Notes under the pieces: model-generated
What the model saw: only the letters and a program-made list of their open reading frames with translations
Databases searched by the model: none
What the model was told of the DNA's origin: nothing
Shown: piece after piece, positions 16,601-24,456 of the stretch
Layout: the number at the start of each line of letters is the position of its first letter
How positions within the stretch are numbered: the stretch's first letter is position 1
Translations under genes and position numbers: made by a program
From: a virus
Length of the DNA stretch: 43,391 nucleotides
IMG/VR virus record: IMGVR_UViG_3300020202_000035
Coordinates: 1-43,391 of that record
Direction: 5' to 3' (one strand)

Positions 16601-17856
16601 ATCGTTCCGCCCACTGCGCCGCCTAAAGTGAAAGATGCCATGTATCTCTGCCATGCATCTTTGAATCGCTCTGAATCATCCCGAATCCCGAGAGCCGCCA
16701 AGTCTGTCGCCACCTCTTGCCCTAGTTCTTCGAGCCCTTCTGAGGCAAACCCTGTCGCCCCGCGACGAAGGAAACGGTTGCGAATCGCCCTAGACAAAAC
16801 GCTCTTTAAGACGGGATTCTCGGTCAAAAACTCGTTGCCAGGGATCGCTTCGATTGCACCGCCAATCGTTCCTACAATCGACGCCTCCGTGATTGCAACC
16901 TGATTGGCCTCTTGCGGCGTGGCGCCTTTATTGATCAAATCTTGATAAGACTCGTTGTACGCATCACCTGCCATAAGAGCGCCGCTCGAAGTCATGAAGA
17001 TCCCAGATTGAGCCGCTAAAGATCCGCCGCGAGTTAAAGCTGCAAGACCAATTTGCCCAAGAACTTGAGGAACCAGTTCGCTGCCACGAGCGACCCACCA
17101 CGTCGGATTGCCAGGCTGGAAAACTCCTTTGCTCACCGATTCGCTTGGAGGATTCTCTTCAATCCCTCGCTGTGCTTGCAAAAGGTTAAACTCTCCGATC
17201 CGTGCCAAAGATGGATTGACCGTTCTTTGAAAGGCTAGATCCAGTCCTGCCGCAGACCCCATCACTCCGTAGGCTCCCCTTGCCAAACCGCGCTTGATCT
17301 CTTCGCCTTTTCCAAGCTCGCCTTGTGTTTTGCTCTTCCGTGCTCGAATCGCGTCCTCAAGCTTCTTTAATGCGTCGTAACTATCCCGCGACTTCGCCAT
17401 GTTCACAGGGTCAGCTAACCAACGCACCAGGTGCGGATTCTTAAACTTCCCAGACTCATCCCTCTCAACAAGGGATCGCAAAATCTTCTTCGCTTCATCC
17501 GCATCTTCAAAATCCTTTTGGTGTTCCAAGGCTAATTGGAAAGGCACCCCATGTTGATTGGCCAACTGAGCGACACGAGAAGCTGTCTCGGGATTCACCC
17601 CCCGAAAAGCTTCCAGAGCCCATTTAATATTACCGCCAGAAACTCGAACCGCTTGATCGAAAGCTTCGCTTGGAGTACTCGCTAACTCCGAGACAATGTC
17701 TTCAGGAAACACGCTTTGTTTGATCGAACTTGGCAATGGATGAGAAGAGTTCTCAACTGGATCACTTGTCTCCAATGGATTAAAACCAGGCTTCTCTGAA
17801 GCAAGAGAAAGAGGAGACTCGACTGGTTCACTTGTTTCCGTTGGATCGAAGGCCAT
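10612..17856 (-). CDS. Giant polyvalent internal virion protein (2414 aa) with ART, LPD3/PBECR-like, HExxH and LPD38-like parts
   Basis: The largest gene, 2414 residues. The start at 17856 is chosen for its AAGGA ribosome site and its fit after the 17859 stop. Features in order: acidic, proline-rich N-terminus; Gly/Ala-rich, hydrophobic stretches about 270-430 that might insert in membranes; an ADP-ribosyltransferase-like domain from about 722 (YHGTPHE, then GWGLYFAENPEVAEDY) to about 1000; an LPD3/PBECR-like region near 1020-1130; a zincin motif HEVLH at 1201-1205; long coiled coils; and a C-terminal polyvalent region with YFPLIYD. Such proteins are injected with phage DNA and act on the host. 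Which activities are live is not known. Confidence 0.85.
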   Translation of the reverse strand: MAFDPTETSEPVESPLSLASEKPGFNPLETSDPVENSSHPLPSSIKQSVFPEDIVSELASTPSEAFDQAVRVSGGNIKWALEAFRGVNPETASRVAQLANQHGVPFQLALEHQKDFEDADEAKKILRSLVERDESGKFKNPHLVRWLADPVNMAKSRDSYDALKKLEDAIRARKSKTQGELGKGEEIKRGLARGAYGVMGSAAGLDLAFQRTVNPSLARIGEFNLLQAQRGIEENPPSESVSKGVFQPGNPTWWVARGSELVPQVLGQIGLAALTRGGSLAAQSGIFMTSSGALMAGDAYNESYQDLINKGATPQEANQVAITEASIVGTIGGAIEAIPGNEFLTENPVLKSVLSRAIRNRFLRRGATGFASEGLEELGQEVATDLAALGIRDDSERFKDAWQRYMASFTLGGAVGGTINVAMTPLASDVETKEETPAASSMQENPVVSQEVIDSMNEDLRKTNELLQNVRKSEGDLSSLDELKALADGVPMTKRDPESVAVFIDGALKEAGHPTTLEVRAEQLAEVFFQGAQTQGEGQTALAQFLNDVGSSVENLEEAIRLGGDVQISTGKFIAKYREHPVFDAIRKDFEEGVEYEKDSVKQHVEDFRAELQKVSREAEVPEPIKRIREKLILPKEEGGAGFSAQETDLQLKLLHSALFMSARERGQTVEEFLVDNPIELRTGEDGKAYIARISQTPAAVNRSEVTKRNLEEDETFFQPAYHGTPHEIEDQFKLENIGTGEGNQVYGWGLYFAENPEVAEDYKLVLGGTKQTYKLDGKEVDIKSLDPLTAAAIRIITKPDLYSVGGYLESRDLDRDSEEAQKLLDEVKILKERVEYKEKDLGNVYTVDIDDQAIKTFLDWDKPISEQSAEIKEIISKLQQDYRDKEGVGKVFYIPEHATGELIYRDITHVLQNTEEIIISEARKRASEYLSSLGIKGIRYLDQGSRGEGKGTSNFVVFDPSIIKITHKNGEPFTPSKSDVRFQSNPFKQAKEKLLAMPAVEITSNAPSDFEELTKWAKSIYPQGEEFVVKANGRKMRLVRGGFKKVKNHSADVRHLKLFAGISQLVENAIPIYQETSTVEGRAIKWNNYAVKTKLDGEDLFVRMTAHEEKEGVQVIDFFYDAHVTEATEVQKVESLQAGTPLAKRDRLRGSKDKLLQWMLGVNEGTMLQGEEDPRGAIEFQGAKTIIHLFEKADLSTLSHEVLHFRLKMMRELIESGLASQQVIADYQSLVEWSGSKNGELSRAQEEKVADAFESYLKEGKAPSVELVEVFRNLRNWLLEIYRSIKSFVTVTPELSAIFDRMLASQNEIKEAREYYATKSDVIDLITNDEAKRRELRDAREKHQKSEEDRHVERILKNYFKVIGGEEALVREAMKEVDSEPFYALLKRAEKDGVSLDKFREKYGENVAKELHAKFPSIFREDGILSIETLAIGFEYESPEALIESMQNELTRDQMIAQRKQERIREEEVKIRHDVRNAATGADAATHSDASLAYLIAEAQALAAELKMKTAGRSVRVLEKVYKDAAKEAIGQMEVGRATRYDVFARTERKWGREVIRLLNKGMKESAYRARQKQLLNHALVAESIKVREELTKLQTRYAHKKFESTLKGVENSYLEPIIEVVSRYKLAERANQKTYDLHNIKELDEILFAMMPDFVRLGEKQGDYRRMLTMDELRELDGFVEAMFTSGRDQMASLSGKELVRFTDFQRQAIERLNRLKKREVTQKGDKLYYPRVALEALLGSNIHAQFMFETADAFQMRTTGKMGPQRKLYQLVAQADTEQLEMESGFYKKARGHFDTISEAVARIRKENGAHFNIKDLPLPEKARATGESRWTPEKLVMVLLNTGNLQNAKALSDGLLISQEQIDIVSQFFTEKELKAIQGIWDSINEFYEPLDQVHFANYNRHIGKVQPAERVYKTKEGSTVTLAGGYFPLIYDSTLSDKAARHEEEDIMQKQAVLRSAKPSDRMTKGRVGGTKDAPKLSLDVLYRHVSETTRYITHSRVLRDMNKLINDPQWKSVFIDKVGNREWKNLKDWVSKTANPYSGPNFIESDTTQGLEKFIEFNRKLSTYLLLGYKVSTAAVQKTGLIIAARRIGWKWMLEGFKSFGITGQLTTTFGFKTEKWNEITKLSSVLRTREEAIDRDAFEAAQGMKGLKKFKLTLGNRTITLKDAQDFGFKMMQMSDRGVVGPTWMGAFQKYLATKSDANTTQDEQIAEAVKYADAIVQETQPTGLTSDRNWIQRSPNKLLRSFVMLMSWRFKYGSILQTEHRAWQEGAISNKEYASHLAQSILLAVLVEELVRGVLRGEMPDWWDLLVKLLEAPISWIPVLGNIPSSVLKGHGLADSIDKLTPAGAALKEFSRESTKAGKALFDEEAAWNDVVWSGARAAGAVSGVPVTNAAKDVNRFVENVTEEEE

Positions 17857-17858
17857 GA

Positions 17859-19577
17859 TTATTTCTTCCTTCGAAGTTGACCGTTCCACATAAACAGAGC
17901 GCCTGAAGGAAGCTTATTATATTCTTCTTCTGTGATATTTCGGGACGTGTCCGCAAATTTCACTTGCTGAGGAGTCACGAAATTCACCCCTACATTTGTC
18001 GGATATGAAGCCGACCCATCATCAACGTCCACCGATCCTTCAACCGCTCCACTTTCGATCTCAAATTGTTTAGCAGTTCGCTCGTTAAACGGGATCCAGT
18101 CGTTACCAGTATTATCAAGAACAATCTCCTTTAGGAGCTCTCTACGAATATCCCGAGCCGTTTTCCAATCCGTTCGTTTTTCATCAGGGACGGCTCTCAA
18201 TCGATCAGCATAGACTGAAAGATATTGATTTAATGCATCGTGCTTTCTCTGAGCAACAGTATCGGAATCGCTCTCCTTGATTTGAAAAAAGCTGAGCGTT
18301 TTCGCCTCTTGTTTAGCATCGTCAAATGCCTTTTTGAATGCATCGGTTTCTTTGGTGCCGCCCTTCTTCAAATCATCCTGGAGCTTTTTCAAAAAAGAAT
18401 ACTGGTCCTGGGAAAGGTACGGGGCATGCTCGGGAAGCGACACGTTGCCTAGATTGTGGATATTAGAAATCAGCTTTCCGTAATGGGATTCTTGTTGTTC
18501 GCCCCTTGCTTTTTTCGCAGTGGCCTCCGTGTGCTTTGCCCACTTGATCTTGTCCTCATGCTTGAACCATTTCGGCGGCGGAAGCGTCGGGTCCTGCTCC
18601 TTCTTTGCCCATTCCGCCTCATAAGCTTGTTGATACTTTAAGGTTTCCGCTGTCTTCTTTTCCTCGAACCTAGCTTTCGATAGGCTCATGAATTGTTGAC
18701 GTTCCTGCGGATCCTTAAACGTTTCATCAGCAAACTTCGCCGCGTCTTCAATAGTTGCACCAGGTTTACTTGTGATCTCGAGAGAAGCCCCGTTAATAAC
18801 TTCGTCGCGAACCTGCTTCTGCAAACGATCTTGGAAGATTCGATACGCGCGCGGCTCAAAATGTTCTTTATGCTGGTCCAAGAAAATCAAAGCTTCCTTC
18901 GACGATGTTCCTTCGATGCTTTCCAGGATGTTCGAATAATAATCATTAAGCGCTTCTGCCGTCTTAGCTTTCACCGCTTCCGTTCCATATGGCGACCAAG
19001 TATTCCTAGTATTTTGTCGGATGGTAAACGCACCCTCTTCAATCTTCTGTGGATCGTTGCGATACGCGATCGCATCCTGGATCGCATTATAATTTTCGGC
19101 TGACTTCGTGATCTCTCTCGCGCGCTTGAGCTCTGAAAGCTGGAAGTTCTGCACCCGACCCATGTGATCGTCTTCGATTTCAAGCCAGAGATTCTTGAAC
19201 ATTTCTTTCTGAGCGCCGTTCTTCAATTTCGACATGGACGCGTCACGGATCGATGCCATCCGCTGCTTCACTTCGCCCTCCACGTTCATCGCGTTCAATC
19301 CCTGCCGTTGGAAAATATCTTTCGTGAGAAAGTCGCGTGCTTCTGTCTTACTCGCATTAAGCGCTTCGCGAACCAGCGTTTTATTCTCTTCCTCTTGAAT
19401 GTCTGTTCCAATCTGATGAAGAGTATTTCCAACCCTCGCTAAGCCTTGCGCCGCATCTCCCAAAGCCGCAGCTTGAGCCCCTCCAAAAGAAGCGCCCGTT
19501 GCGTTCGCGCTGAAACGCGATGCAGGAAGCGGAGAATTTTCAACCTGGCCAGGAGTGTATTTGGGTATCTTTGGCAT
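17859..19577 (-). CDS. Internal virion protein (helical, 572 aa)
   Basis: A 572-residue protein, mostly helical and charged, lying between the small internal protein and the giant polyvalent protein. This is the position of T7 gp15-like core proteins. The N-terminus (PKIPKYTPGQVENSPLPASRF) and an Ala- and Gln-rich stretch (GGAQAAALGDAAQGLARVGNTL) are typical of such proteins in BPP-1-like phages. No catalytic motif was found. It probably helps form the ejection conduit or is ejected with the DNA. Its ATG overlaps the previous stop by one base (TAATG). Confidence 0.72.
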   Translation of the reverse strand: MPKIPKYTPGQVENSPLPASRFSANATGASFGGAQAAALGDAAQGLARVGNTLHQIGTDIQEEENKTLVREALNASKTEARDFLTKDIFQRQGLNAMNVEGEVKQRMASIRDASMSKLKNGAQKEMFKNLWLEIEDDHMGRVQNFQLSELKRAREITKSAENYNAIQDAIAYRNDPQKIEEGAFTIRQNTRNTWSPYGTEAVKAKTAEALNDYYSNILESIEGTSSKEALIFLDQHKEHFEPRAYRIFQDRLQKQVRDEVINGASLEITSKPGATIEDAAKFADETFKDPQERQQFMSLSKARFEEKKTAETLKYQQAYEAEWAKKEQDPTLPPPKWFKHEDKIKWAKHTEATAKKARGEQQESHYGKLISNIHNLGNVSLPEHAPYLSQDQYSFLKKLQDDLKKGGTKETDAFKKAFDDAKQEAKTLSFFQIKESDSDTVAQRKHDALNQYLSVYADRLRAVPDEKRTDWKTARDIRRELLKEIVLDNTGNDWIPFNERTAKQFEIESGAVEGSVDVDDGSASYPTNVGVNFVTPQQVKFADTSRNITEEEYNKLPSGALFMWNGQLRRKK

Positions 19578-20107
19578 TAGGCCGCTTTCTTATACTGATA
19601 AAGCTGACTTCCGAGAGTCGATACGCCTGAGAGTAACGAACCGCTCGCACCGATCGCAGGATTGGCTTTTTTCATTCTGGAAAGGTTCGCTTGTGCAGAA
19701 AAATCGCTCGAACTATTTCGAACACCCCAAGCTTCCCTCGCGAAATTGCTTCGAATCGTGAGCGCATCAAGCTCCCCAAACCCTTCAATATCTTGCTGGT
19801 TTGCAAGAAATGTCCCGTCGTCGGCCAAAAGACCTGTCCCCGACGAAGCCGCCCGCGCCGACCCCTTTAATTGAGCTACCTTCAAGCGATGCTGTTTTTC
19901 TTCGACCGCACCTTGTTTGATGACATGCTCCGCTTGCATGTTCGCGATCTCTGCATTCCGCTCTAACATCTTCGCATTGTAATCAGCCGCTTGATTCGCC
20001 GATTTTTGCTGTTGATAAGTGGAATACGCGGCGATTGCCGTTGAACCAACAGTTGCAGCAATCGAAGCACCAAGAAGAACAGCGGGAGGAATAGCAGGTA
20101 AGCACAT
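19577..20107 (-). CDS. Internal virion protein, T7 gp14-like
   Basis: A 176-residue protein starting MCLPAIPPAVLLGASIAATVG. A hydrophobic segment (about 8-28) is followed by a long helix (TYQQQKSANQAADYNAKMLE) and Ala-, Gln- and Ser-rich sequence with GSARAASSGTGLLADDGTF near residue 84. This is the standard pattern of the small internal virion protein that follows the nozzle genes. Start chosen at 20107, because an upstream in-frame start would extend into the preceding gene. The protein probably inserts in the host membrane during ejection. Confidence 0.76.
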   Translation of the reverse strand: MCLPAIPPAVLLGASIAATVGSTAIAAYSTYQQQKSANQAADYNAKMLERNAEIANMQAEHVIKQGAVEEKQHRLKVAQLKGSARAASSGTGLLADDGTFLANQQDIEGFGELDALTIRSNFAREAWGVRNSSSDFSAQANLSRMKKANPAIGASGSLLSGVSTLGSQLYQYKKAA

Positions 20108-20111
20108 AAAT

Positions 20112-20576
20112 TTAATCCATAAAAAAACGATGAAACGGAAGCTGGAGAACACCCCAAGGCTGTGCAGGTTCGACCTGAAACCCCAACCACTTCAACCATC
20201 GAATCGATGTTTTTTGTCGCGCATCGATGTAATTTTCTAGGAGCGAGAATCGATTCTTCATTTCAAGGACATATTGCCTTGAGCGTTTGCCCACCTCAAG
20301 ACCCGCACCCGTAAGTTCTTCTGATCCTAGCATCCATGGCACCCCAATATCCGACAACATGGAAATCCGACCTGCCCCAAAGAGCGCAATCACACGGTCG
20401 TTTTGAAGCGCCGCCCACACCTGATCCGAAGCCCGCCAGGACAGCTCTAAAGCTTCATCAGGATCACGACCCGAACTTGCCTCAATCTCTAAAATATCCG
20501 ACGTCCTCAACCTGCCGCGCAGCGCATGGACGTGCTCCAAGGTCGCGGCAACAATGGTATAGCTATTTTTCGCCAT
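20112..20576 (-). CDS. GNAT-like virion-associated protein (T7 gp13-like)
   Basis: A 154-residue protein with a GNAT (acetyltransferase-like) pattern: an N-terminal AATLEHVHALRGRLR, a central beta strand VIALFGAGRIS and a C-terminal NYIDARQKTSIRWLKWLGF followed by PWG. In T7-like phages gp13 occupies this place between nozzle and internal proteins. Such proteins often have the fold without clear enzyme activity, and the acetyl-CoA loop (RxxGxG/A) is not evident here. A scaffolding or internal role is more likely than catalysis. Confidence 0.7.
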   Translation of the reverse strand: MAKNSYTIVAATLEHVHALRGRLRTSDILEIEASSGRDPDEALELSWRASDQVWAALQNDRVIALFGAGRISMLSDIGVPWMLGSEELTGAGLEVGKRSRQYVLEMKNRFSLLENYIDARQKTSIRWLKWLGFQVEPAQPWGVLQLPFHRFFMD

Positions 20577-23076
20577 GCCTCATTCGAGCAATCACCGATT
20601 GAACCGTGATCGGAAGCGGCTCTTTCACGCGGATGAACGCGCGTCCCGCTCGCGGATCGTCAGGCGGACTGAGAAACACCTCTTTGTCACCATTGAAGAG
20701 CGACGTAGGTTGCCCGTAGTTTTCTTCATCCCGAAACGCAATTTCATCCAAGTGATCTTCATCGGGACCAATCCATGCCGATCGCGTGTTTTGCAATCGC
20801 AGAATCACTGAGATAATCAGCCTCATCTTATCCTGAACCGTTCCCGTTCGCGTCGGATAATCAAAGCCGAGCGTCCCTAAATCGCACGTATAGCCGAGCC
20901 CCACATGGATCTTGCTCGCAGGCTTGGCGAGCGTGATCACTCCCACGCTGGAAACCGATACACCGCTTACCACGCTTCCGTTTGCCAAAATCGATACCGT
21001 CTTTCCTGCAAGGTGAGAATAGCCGCTGAGTGTTGTCACGCTCAGGCGCCATCCATTGGATGCAATCTGATCAGTCGATGGAAACACCGCTTTAATCGTT
21101 GCCGTCACTTCCGTCCCAGACGTGTAGCCCGTAATCAGAGCGATCGCCGTCAGATACTCAGGATTTCCAATCTCATCGAGATCGCCCGTCTCATATCGGT
21201 AATGAATCTCGCGTCCAACATCCCCAGACACAAACACGCTCGAACCTGCCGTAAAGACCACACCCGTCGTTCCGAGCACCGTTGCCCCAGAACCAGGCGT
21301 CAGCGTCGCAGCAACCGATCCATCATAGCTCAATCCAGAATCGACAAAGAACGCATTCTCAATGTCCGTAAATTTACGAGTATGGAACTTTTCAACATAG
21401 CGCACCGTTGCGCTGTTAACCGTTCGCTTCACGATAAAATAAACATCCACAGCGCCATCCGACGTCTCAATTGAGGCCACACTTTCAAAATCGCCATCCG
21501 TCTCATGATAATGCCAACCTGTGACTTGATGCTCTTTTTGGTAAGTCAACGCCGTGAGTGTCCCATCGTCGCGCACCGCCCAAATAATCGAGTCGGGATG
21601 CCGTTGATACGCCCATTCTTTGATCTTATGGGTTTCAAAGAGATGTTGAGCCAAGATCGTCAGATCGCTTCCGTCATACCCATCGCGCTCCAAGGCATAG
21701 AACATATCCCGAACCTTTTGCTTCGATCCTTCGACAAAGAGAATCGAATGCCCAATGATCAGTGGCGGAATGTCCGATGTTCCCCAACTCGATTGGCGCC
21801 GAAGCTTGACAGAGAGAGGCGTCACTGTGTCCGACTGGCTTCCAGGCGAGAGCTTATATTCACCGCCGCTTGTCCCGATGATCATGTCATCGCCGAGCTC
21901 CGCCATCCACCGAATCTCATTTACCTTCGAAGAGTTGATCGTGAAATTGAATGCGTCGTCATCTTTCAAAGGAGACGAAGTATTCATATTCTCGAAATCG
22001 CCCACCACCGAACCCCAAAAGCTTTGCGGCTTATTATTCGTTCGAGCAAAGAGTAGTCGCTGATCGAAGAACGCCGAACAACCAGGGTAATTGTTGGAAG
22101 AATTAAAGAGTGTTTGAGCCGAAGGCGCCGACACGTCAGGATCAGGCGTCACCGTCGAAGGCGCCGCCCATGAGTTCGTGGCCGTTCTTGCGACATACTG
22201 ATAGGTTCCATCCAAGACTTCATAAACCTTATATTCTACAGCGCCCGTTACAGCGCCCCATGAGAGCGTGTTACTAGGAGCGCCCTCTTCCGTCGCAGAA
22301 GGCACGCTCTCATTCCCATTGGAATCCACCGCCGTCACCGCAAAGAACCGTCCGCTTCCAGACATGCCCAAGCCAGTTGGAGCCGCCACGCTCGCTTGGA
22401 ACGTGATCGCGCTCAATGTCCAAGCTGTATGACCCGATCGCGTCAGCTTTCTTTGCTGATAGCTAGGATGCGTGATATAGAGCACATCCGCGGACTGCTC
22501 GAACTTGAGGAGCGCCAGATCCGCTTCCAAATAAGGAGTCGAGATCTCATAAATCTTGGCGACCGTCCCGCCCGAAGCATAGGTCGTGTAGCTCGATGTA
22601 TTCACCCCTGAAAGCTGAAAGGTATTCGCCGTAGCTCCCGCCACCGTAAATTCGCGGTTATTAACTTCCACCATTCCCAAAACGCCAGTGATCAGCACCC
22701 GATCGCCGTTGGTTAAACCGTGAGCATTTGACGTGACCACGCCAGGGTTTGCTTTCGTGATCCCTGTGATCGCCGTTCCTGTCAGTGTGATAATCCCACC
22801 GTCTTTGATGAATCGGCAATATTGATCGCCGAAAAGGATGATATAACCCTGAGTGATCGAAAATTGAAATGGCACCAACCGCGATTTCTGAGAATGCGTC
22901 TTTGTTCCGCAGACATAATCCAGACCAGGACGGTTCGACGTTCCACCGTGTGGATGCGGATAAAAGTTCCGCATCTTTTTGGCAGCCGTTGCATACTTCG
23001 CTAAATCAGTACGCGCATGTAGAGACGGAGCCCACTCCCCACCTGTGAAGGAGGATTGTGATACAGAAATACTCAT
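20563..23076 (-). CDS. Tail nozzle protein, T7 gp12-like (tail tubular protein B)
   Basis: An 837-residue protein. The N-terminus has the nozzle signature: SQSSFTGGEWAPSLHARTDL, then KMRNFYPHPHGGTSNRPG. Residues about 95-175 hold a beta domain of the FCCH type known from phage nozzles (ITKANPGVVTSNAHGLTNGD). A fibronectin-like part near 230-310 and a long beta-rich core follow. The protein closes the tail tube. Its start overlaps the stop of the adaptor gene (ATGA), and its stop overlaps the GNAT-like gene by 14 bases. Confidence 0.84.
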   Translation of the reverse strand: MSISVSQSSFTGGEWAPSLHARTDLAKYATAAKKMRNFYPHPHGGTSNRPGLDYVCGTKTHSQKSRLVPFQFSITQGYIILFGDQYCRFIKDGGIITLTGTAITGITKANPGVVTSNAHGLTNGDRVLITGVLGMVEVNNREFTVAGATANTFQLSGVNTSSYTTYASGGTVAKIYEISTPYLEADLALLKFEQSADVLYITHPSYQQRKLTRSGHTAWTLSAITFQASVAAPTGLGMSGSGRFFAVTAVDSNGNESVPSATEEGAPSNTLSWGAVTGAVEYKVYEVLDGTYQYVARTATNSWAAPSTVTPDPDVSAPSAQTLFNSSNNYPGCSAFFDQRLLFARTNNKPQSFWGSVVGDFENMNTSSPLKDDDAFNFTINSSKVNEIRWMAELGDDMIIGTSGGEYKLSPGSQSDTVTPLSVKLRRQSSWGTSDIPPLIIGHSILFVEGSKQKVRDMFYALERDGYDGSDLTILAQHLFETHKIKEWAYQRHPDSIIWAVRDDGTLTALTYQKEHQVTGWHYHETDGDFESVASIETSDGAVDVYFIVKRTVNSATVRYVEKFHTRKFTDIENAFFVDSGLSYDGSVAATLTPGSGATVLGTTGVVFTAGSSVFVSGDVGREIHYRYETGDLDEIGNPEYLTAIALITGYTSGTEVTATIKAVFPSTDQIASNGWRLSVTTLSGYSHLAGKTVSILANGSVVSGVSVSSVGVITLAKPASKIHVGLGYTCDLGTLGFDYPTRTGTVQDKMRLIISVILRLQNTRSAWIGPDEDHLDEIAFRDEENYGQPTSLFNGDKEVFLSPPDDPRAGRAFIRVKEPLPITVQSVIARMRHGEK

Positions 23077-23666
23077 GTTCTTGCATTCGTAAAGCTACTC
23101 GATTCACTTGGAACTTTATGGTGCTCGTTCGCAGAAACCTGAGCCGCTTTGCCGATCGATGCTAAGAACATCTGATAGAACCCGTTGAAGATACTTGTCT
23201 CACCGCGCAAAGGGACCGCAAGCTCCGCCGCTAAGCGCCAAGAAAGCGCATTCACAAACTTGATCGGGAAGACCGAGGCATTCGTGACTTGAGCCGTGTA
23301 AATCAGTTGAGCATCCTCTTCGTCCGTCAGAACAACCTTCTGATTTCCGTCACTACTCAAACCAACATCAAACTTGATCTTATCCTCATCATTCACCTTC
23401 GCCGAGTTATAGATCTCTCGCGCCACAAGACAGCCAGCAGGATACGCATACACATAATCCCACCCGTCGCGAGTTTCAGACAATTCCGCCAAGACCTTTT
23501 GTTGACGAGCAAAACCCCAATCAATTTCAGAAAGAGTATCGTCGCGCGCAATTTCGTAATGCGTATTGCACGCACGCGCTTCGCGAGTCGCTTCTGTTAG
23601 CGCCTGGATCTTGTTCGCTCCGACTCGAGAAAGAGCGATATTGCAAATCTCAATCTCATTGGCCAT
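23073..23666 (-). CDS. Tail adaptor protein, T7 gp11-like (tail tubular protein A)
   Basis: A 197-residue protein with the adaptor signature: EIEICNIALSRVGANKI, then TEATREARACNTHYEIARDD, WGFARQQKVLAEL and WDYVYAYPAGCLVAREI. This family forms the ring that links portal and tail nozzle in T7-like and BPP-1-like phages. The C-terminal 20 residues are polar and poorly ordered. The overlap with the nozzle gene (ATGA) supports one mRNA and paired synthesis. Confidence 0.84.
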   Translation of the reverse strand: MANEIEICNIALSRVGANKIQALTEATREARACNTHYEIARDDTLSEIDWGFARQQKVLAELSETRDGWDYVYAYPAGCLVAREIYNSAKVNDEDKIKFDVGLSSDGNQKVVLTDEEDAQLIYTAQVTNASVFPIKFVNALSWRLAAELAVPLRGETSIFNGFYQMFLASIGKAAQVSANEHHKVPSESSSFTNART

Positions 23667-23672
23667 GAGGCA

Positions 23673-24002
23673 TTATCGCTTGGCAACAGGTTTTGATTTT
23701 CCAAATTGACTCAAAGCAACAGGCTTATCGTGCGAGATATCGACAGGCGATCGATTCACCATTTGACTCATCGCCCGCGGCTCATCGCCCTCTTCGATAT
23801 CCCTTCTTTGGAGCTTTCCGTCTTCCGTCTCAAAGGCTTTCAACGAAACATGCGCTTCGGTCTTGATGATCGTTGCGAGCCCTTCTTCAGAATACGGTTT
23901 GAAGTGCCTGTTTACTTCTTCCGCCGCTTTGGCCTCCAGGGTTTCCCCTGGAAGCCAGAGACGGTTTTTGAAGAAACACTTGTTAATACAAATGAACTTC
24001 AT
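23673..24002 (-). CDS. Small head-tail region protein, unknown function
   Basis: A 109-residue protein starting MKFICINKCFFKNRLWLPGETLEA, the pattern of a small beta-barrel-like phage protein often found between capsid and tail genes. The C-terminal half is polar and probably disordered. It lies between the cement protein and the adaptor, so a head-completion role is possible. No motif proves it. Confidence 0.68.
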   Translation of the reverse strand: MKFICINKCFFKNRLWLPGETLEAKAAEEVNRHFKPYSEEGLATIIKTEAHVSLKAFETEDGKLQRRDIEEGDEPRAMSQMVNRSPVDISHDKPVALSQFGKSKPVAKR

Positions 24003-24007
24003 CTGTA

Positions 24008-24412
24008 TTAGTCAGTCGTTGCTACGTTCTTTTGGTCGTTCAGAACGAAACCAGAAGTGACTTTTCCGACGGTCGGATTGCTTCCGTTCACGTCGTAGTA
24101 GTAACGCAGGTAACGTTCCGCGCCCGAAGGAATCGGAGGCAGATCGATCTTCGCGTTGAGCGAGAGCCCCGCGAGAAGAACGTTCACTCTCCAGAGTTTC
24201 TTAGCCGAGGAGAAGCCAGAGTTGTCGTCCGTCTCCAGATAAATATCCAGAGAGGTCAACGCATCGAAGGCTTCGTCCACAACCAGGAAACACTCCAGTC
24301 GATTGCCAGTACCAGGATCACCAGCAGAGCCAGTGTCATAGATGTTCGTCGAAGCGGCGTCAGCAGTGATTGCTTGCGCGTCGCTCAATAATGTTTGCTT
24401 ATCGATATACAT
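24008..24412 (-). CDS. Bbp16-like capsid cement protein
   Basis: A 134-residue protein. The start MYIDKQTLLSDAQAITADAAST, followed by a GDPGTGNRLECFLVVDEAF segment and TSLDIYLETDDNSGFS, matches the Bbp16 capsid cement protein of BPP-1-like phages. That protein decorates the capsid surface. The start is set at 24412: the longer frame runs back over the capsid gene and lacks homology. It follows the capsid gene, as in BPP-1, although the virion work is known only for that phage. Confidence 0.78.
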   Translation of the reverse strand: MYIDKQTLLSDAQAITADAASTNIYDTGSAGDPGTGNRLECFLVVDEAFDALTSLDIYLETDDNSGFSSAKKLWRVNVLLAGLSLNAKIDLPPIPSGAERYLRYYYDVNGSNPTVGKVTSGFVLNDQKNVATTD

Positions 24413-24456
24413 ACAATTTTCCTTTTGTGATGTGATGTTGTTATTAAGCGCACGAC

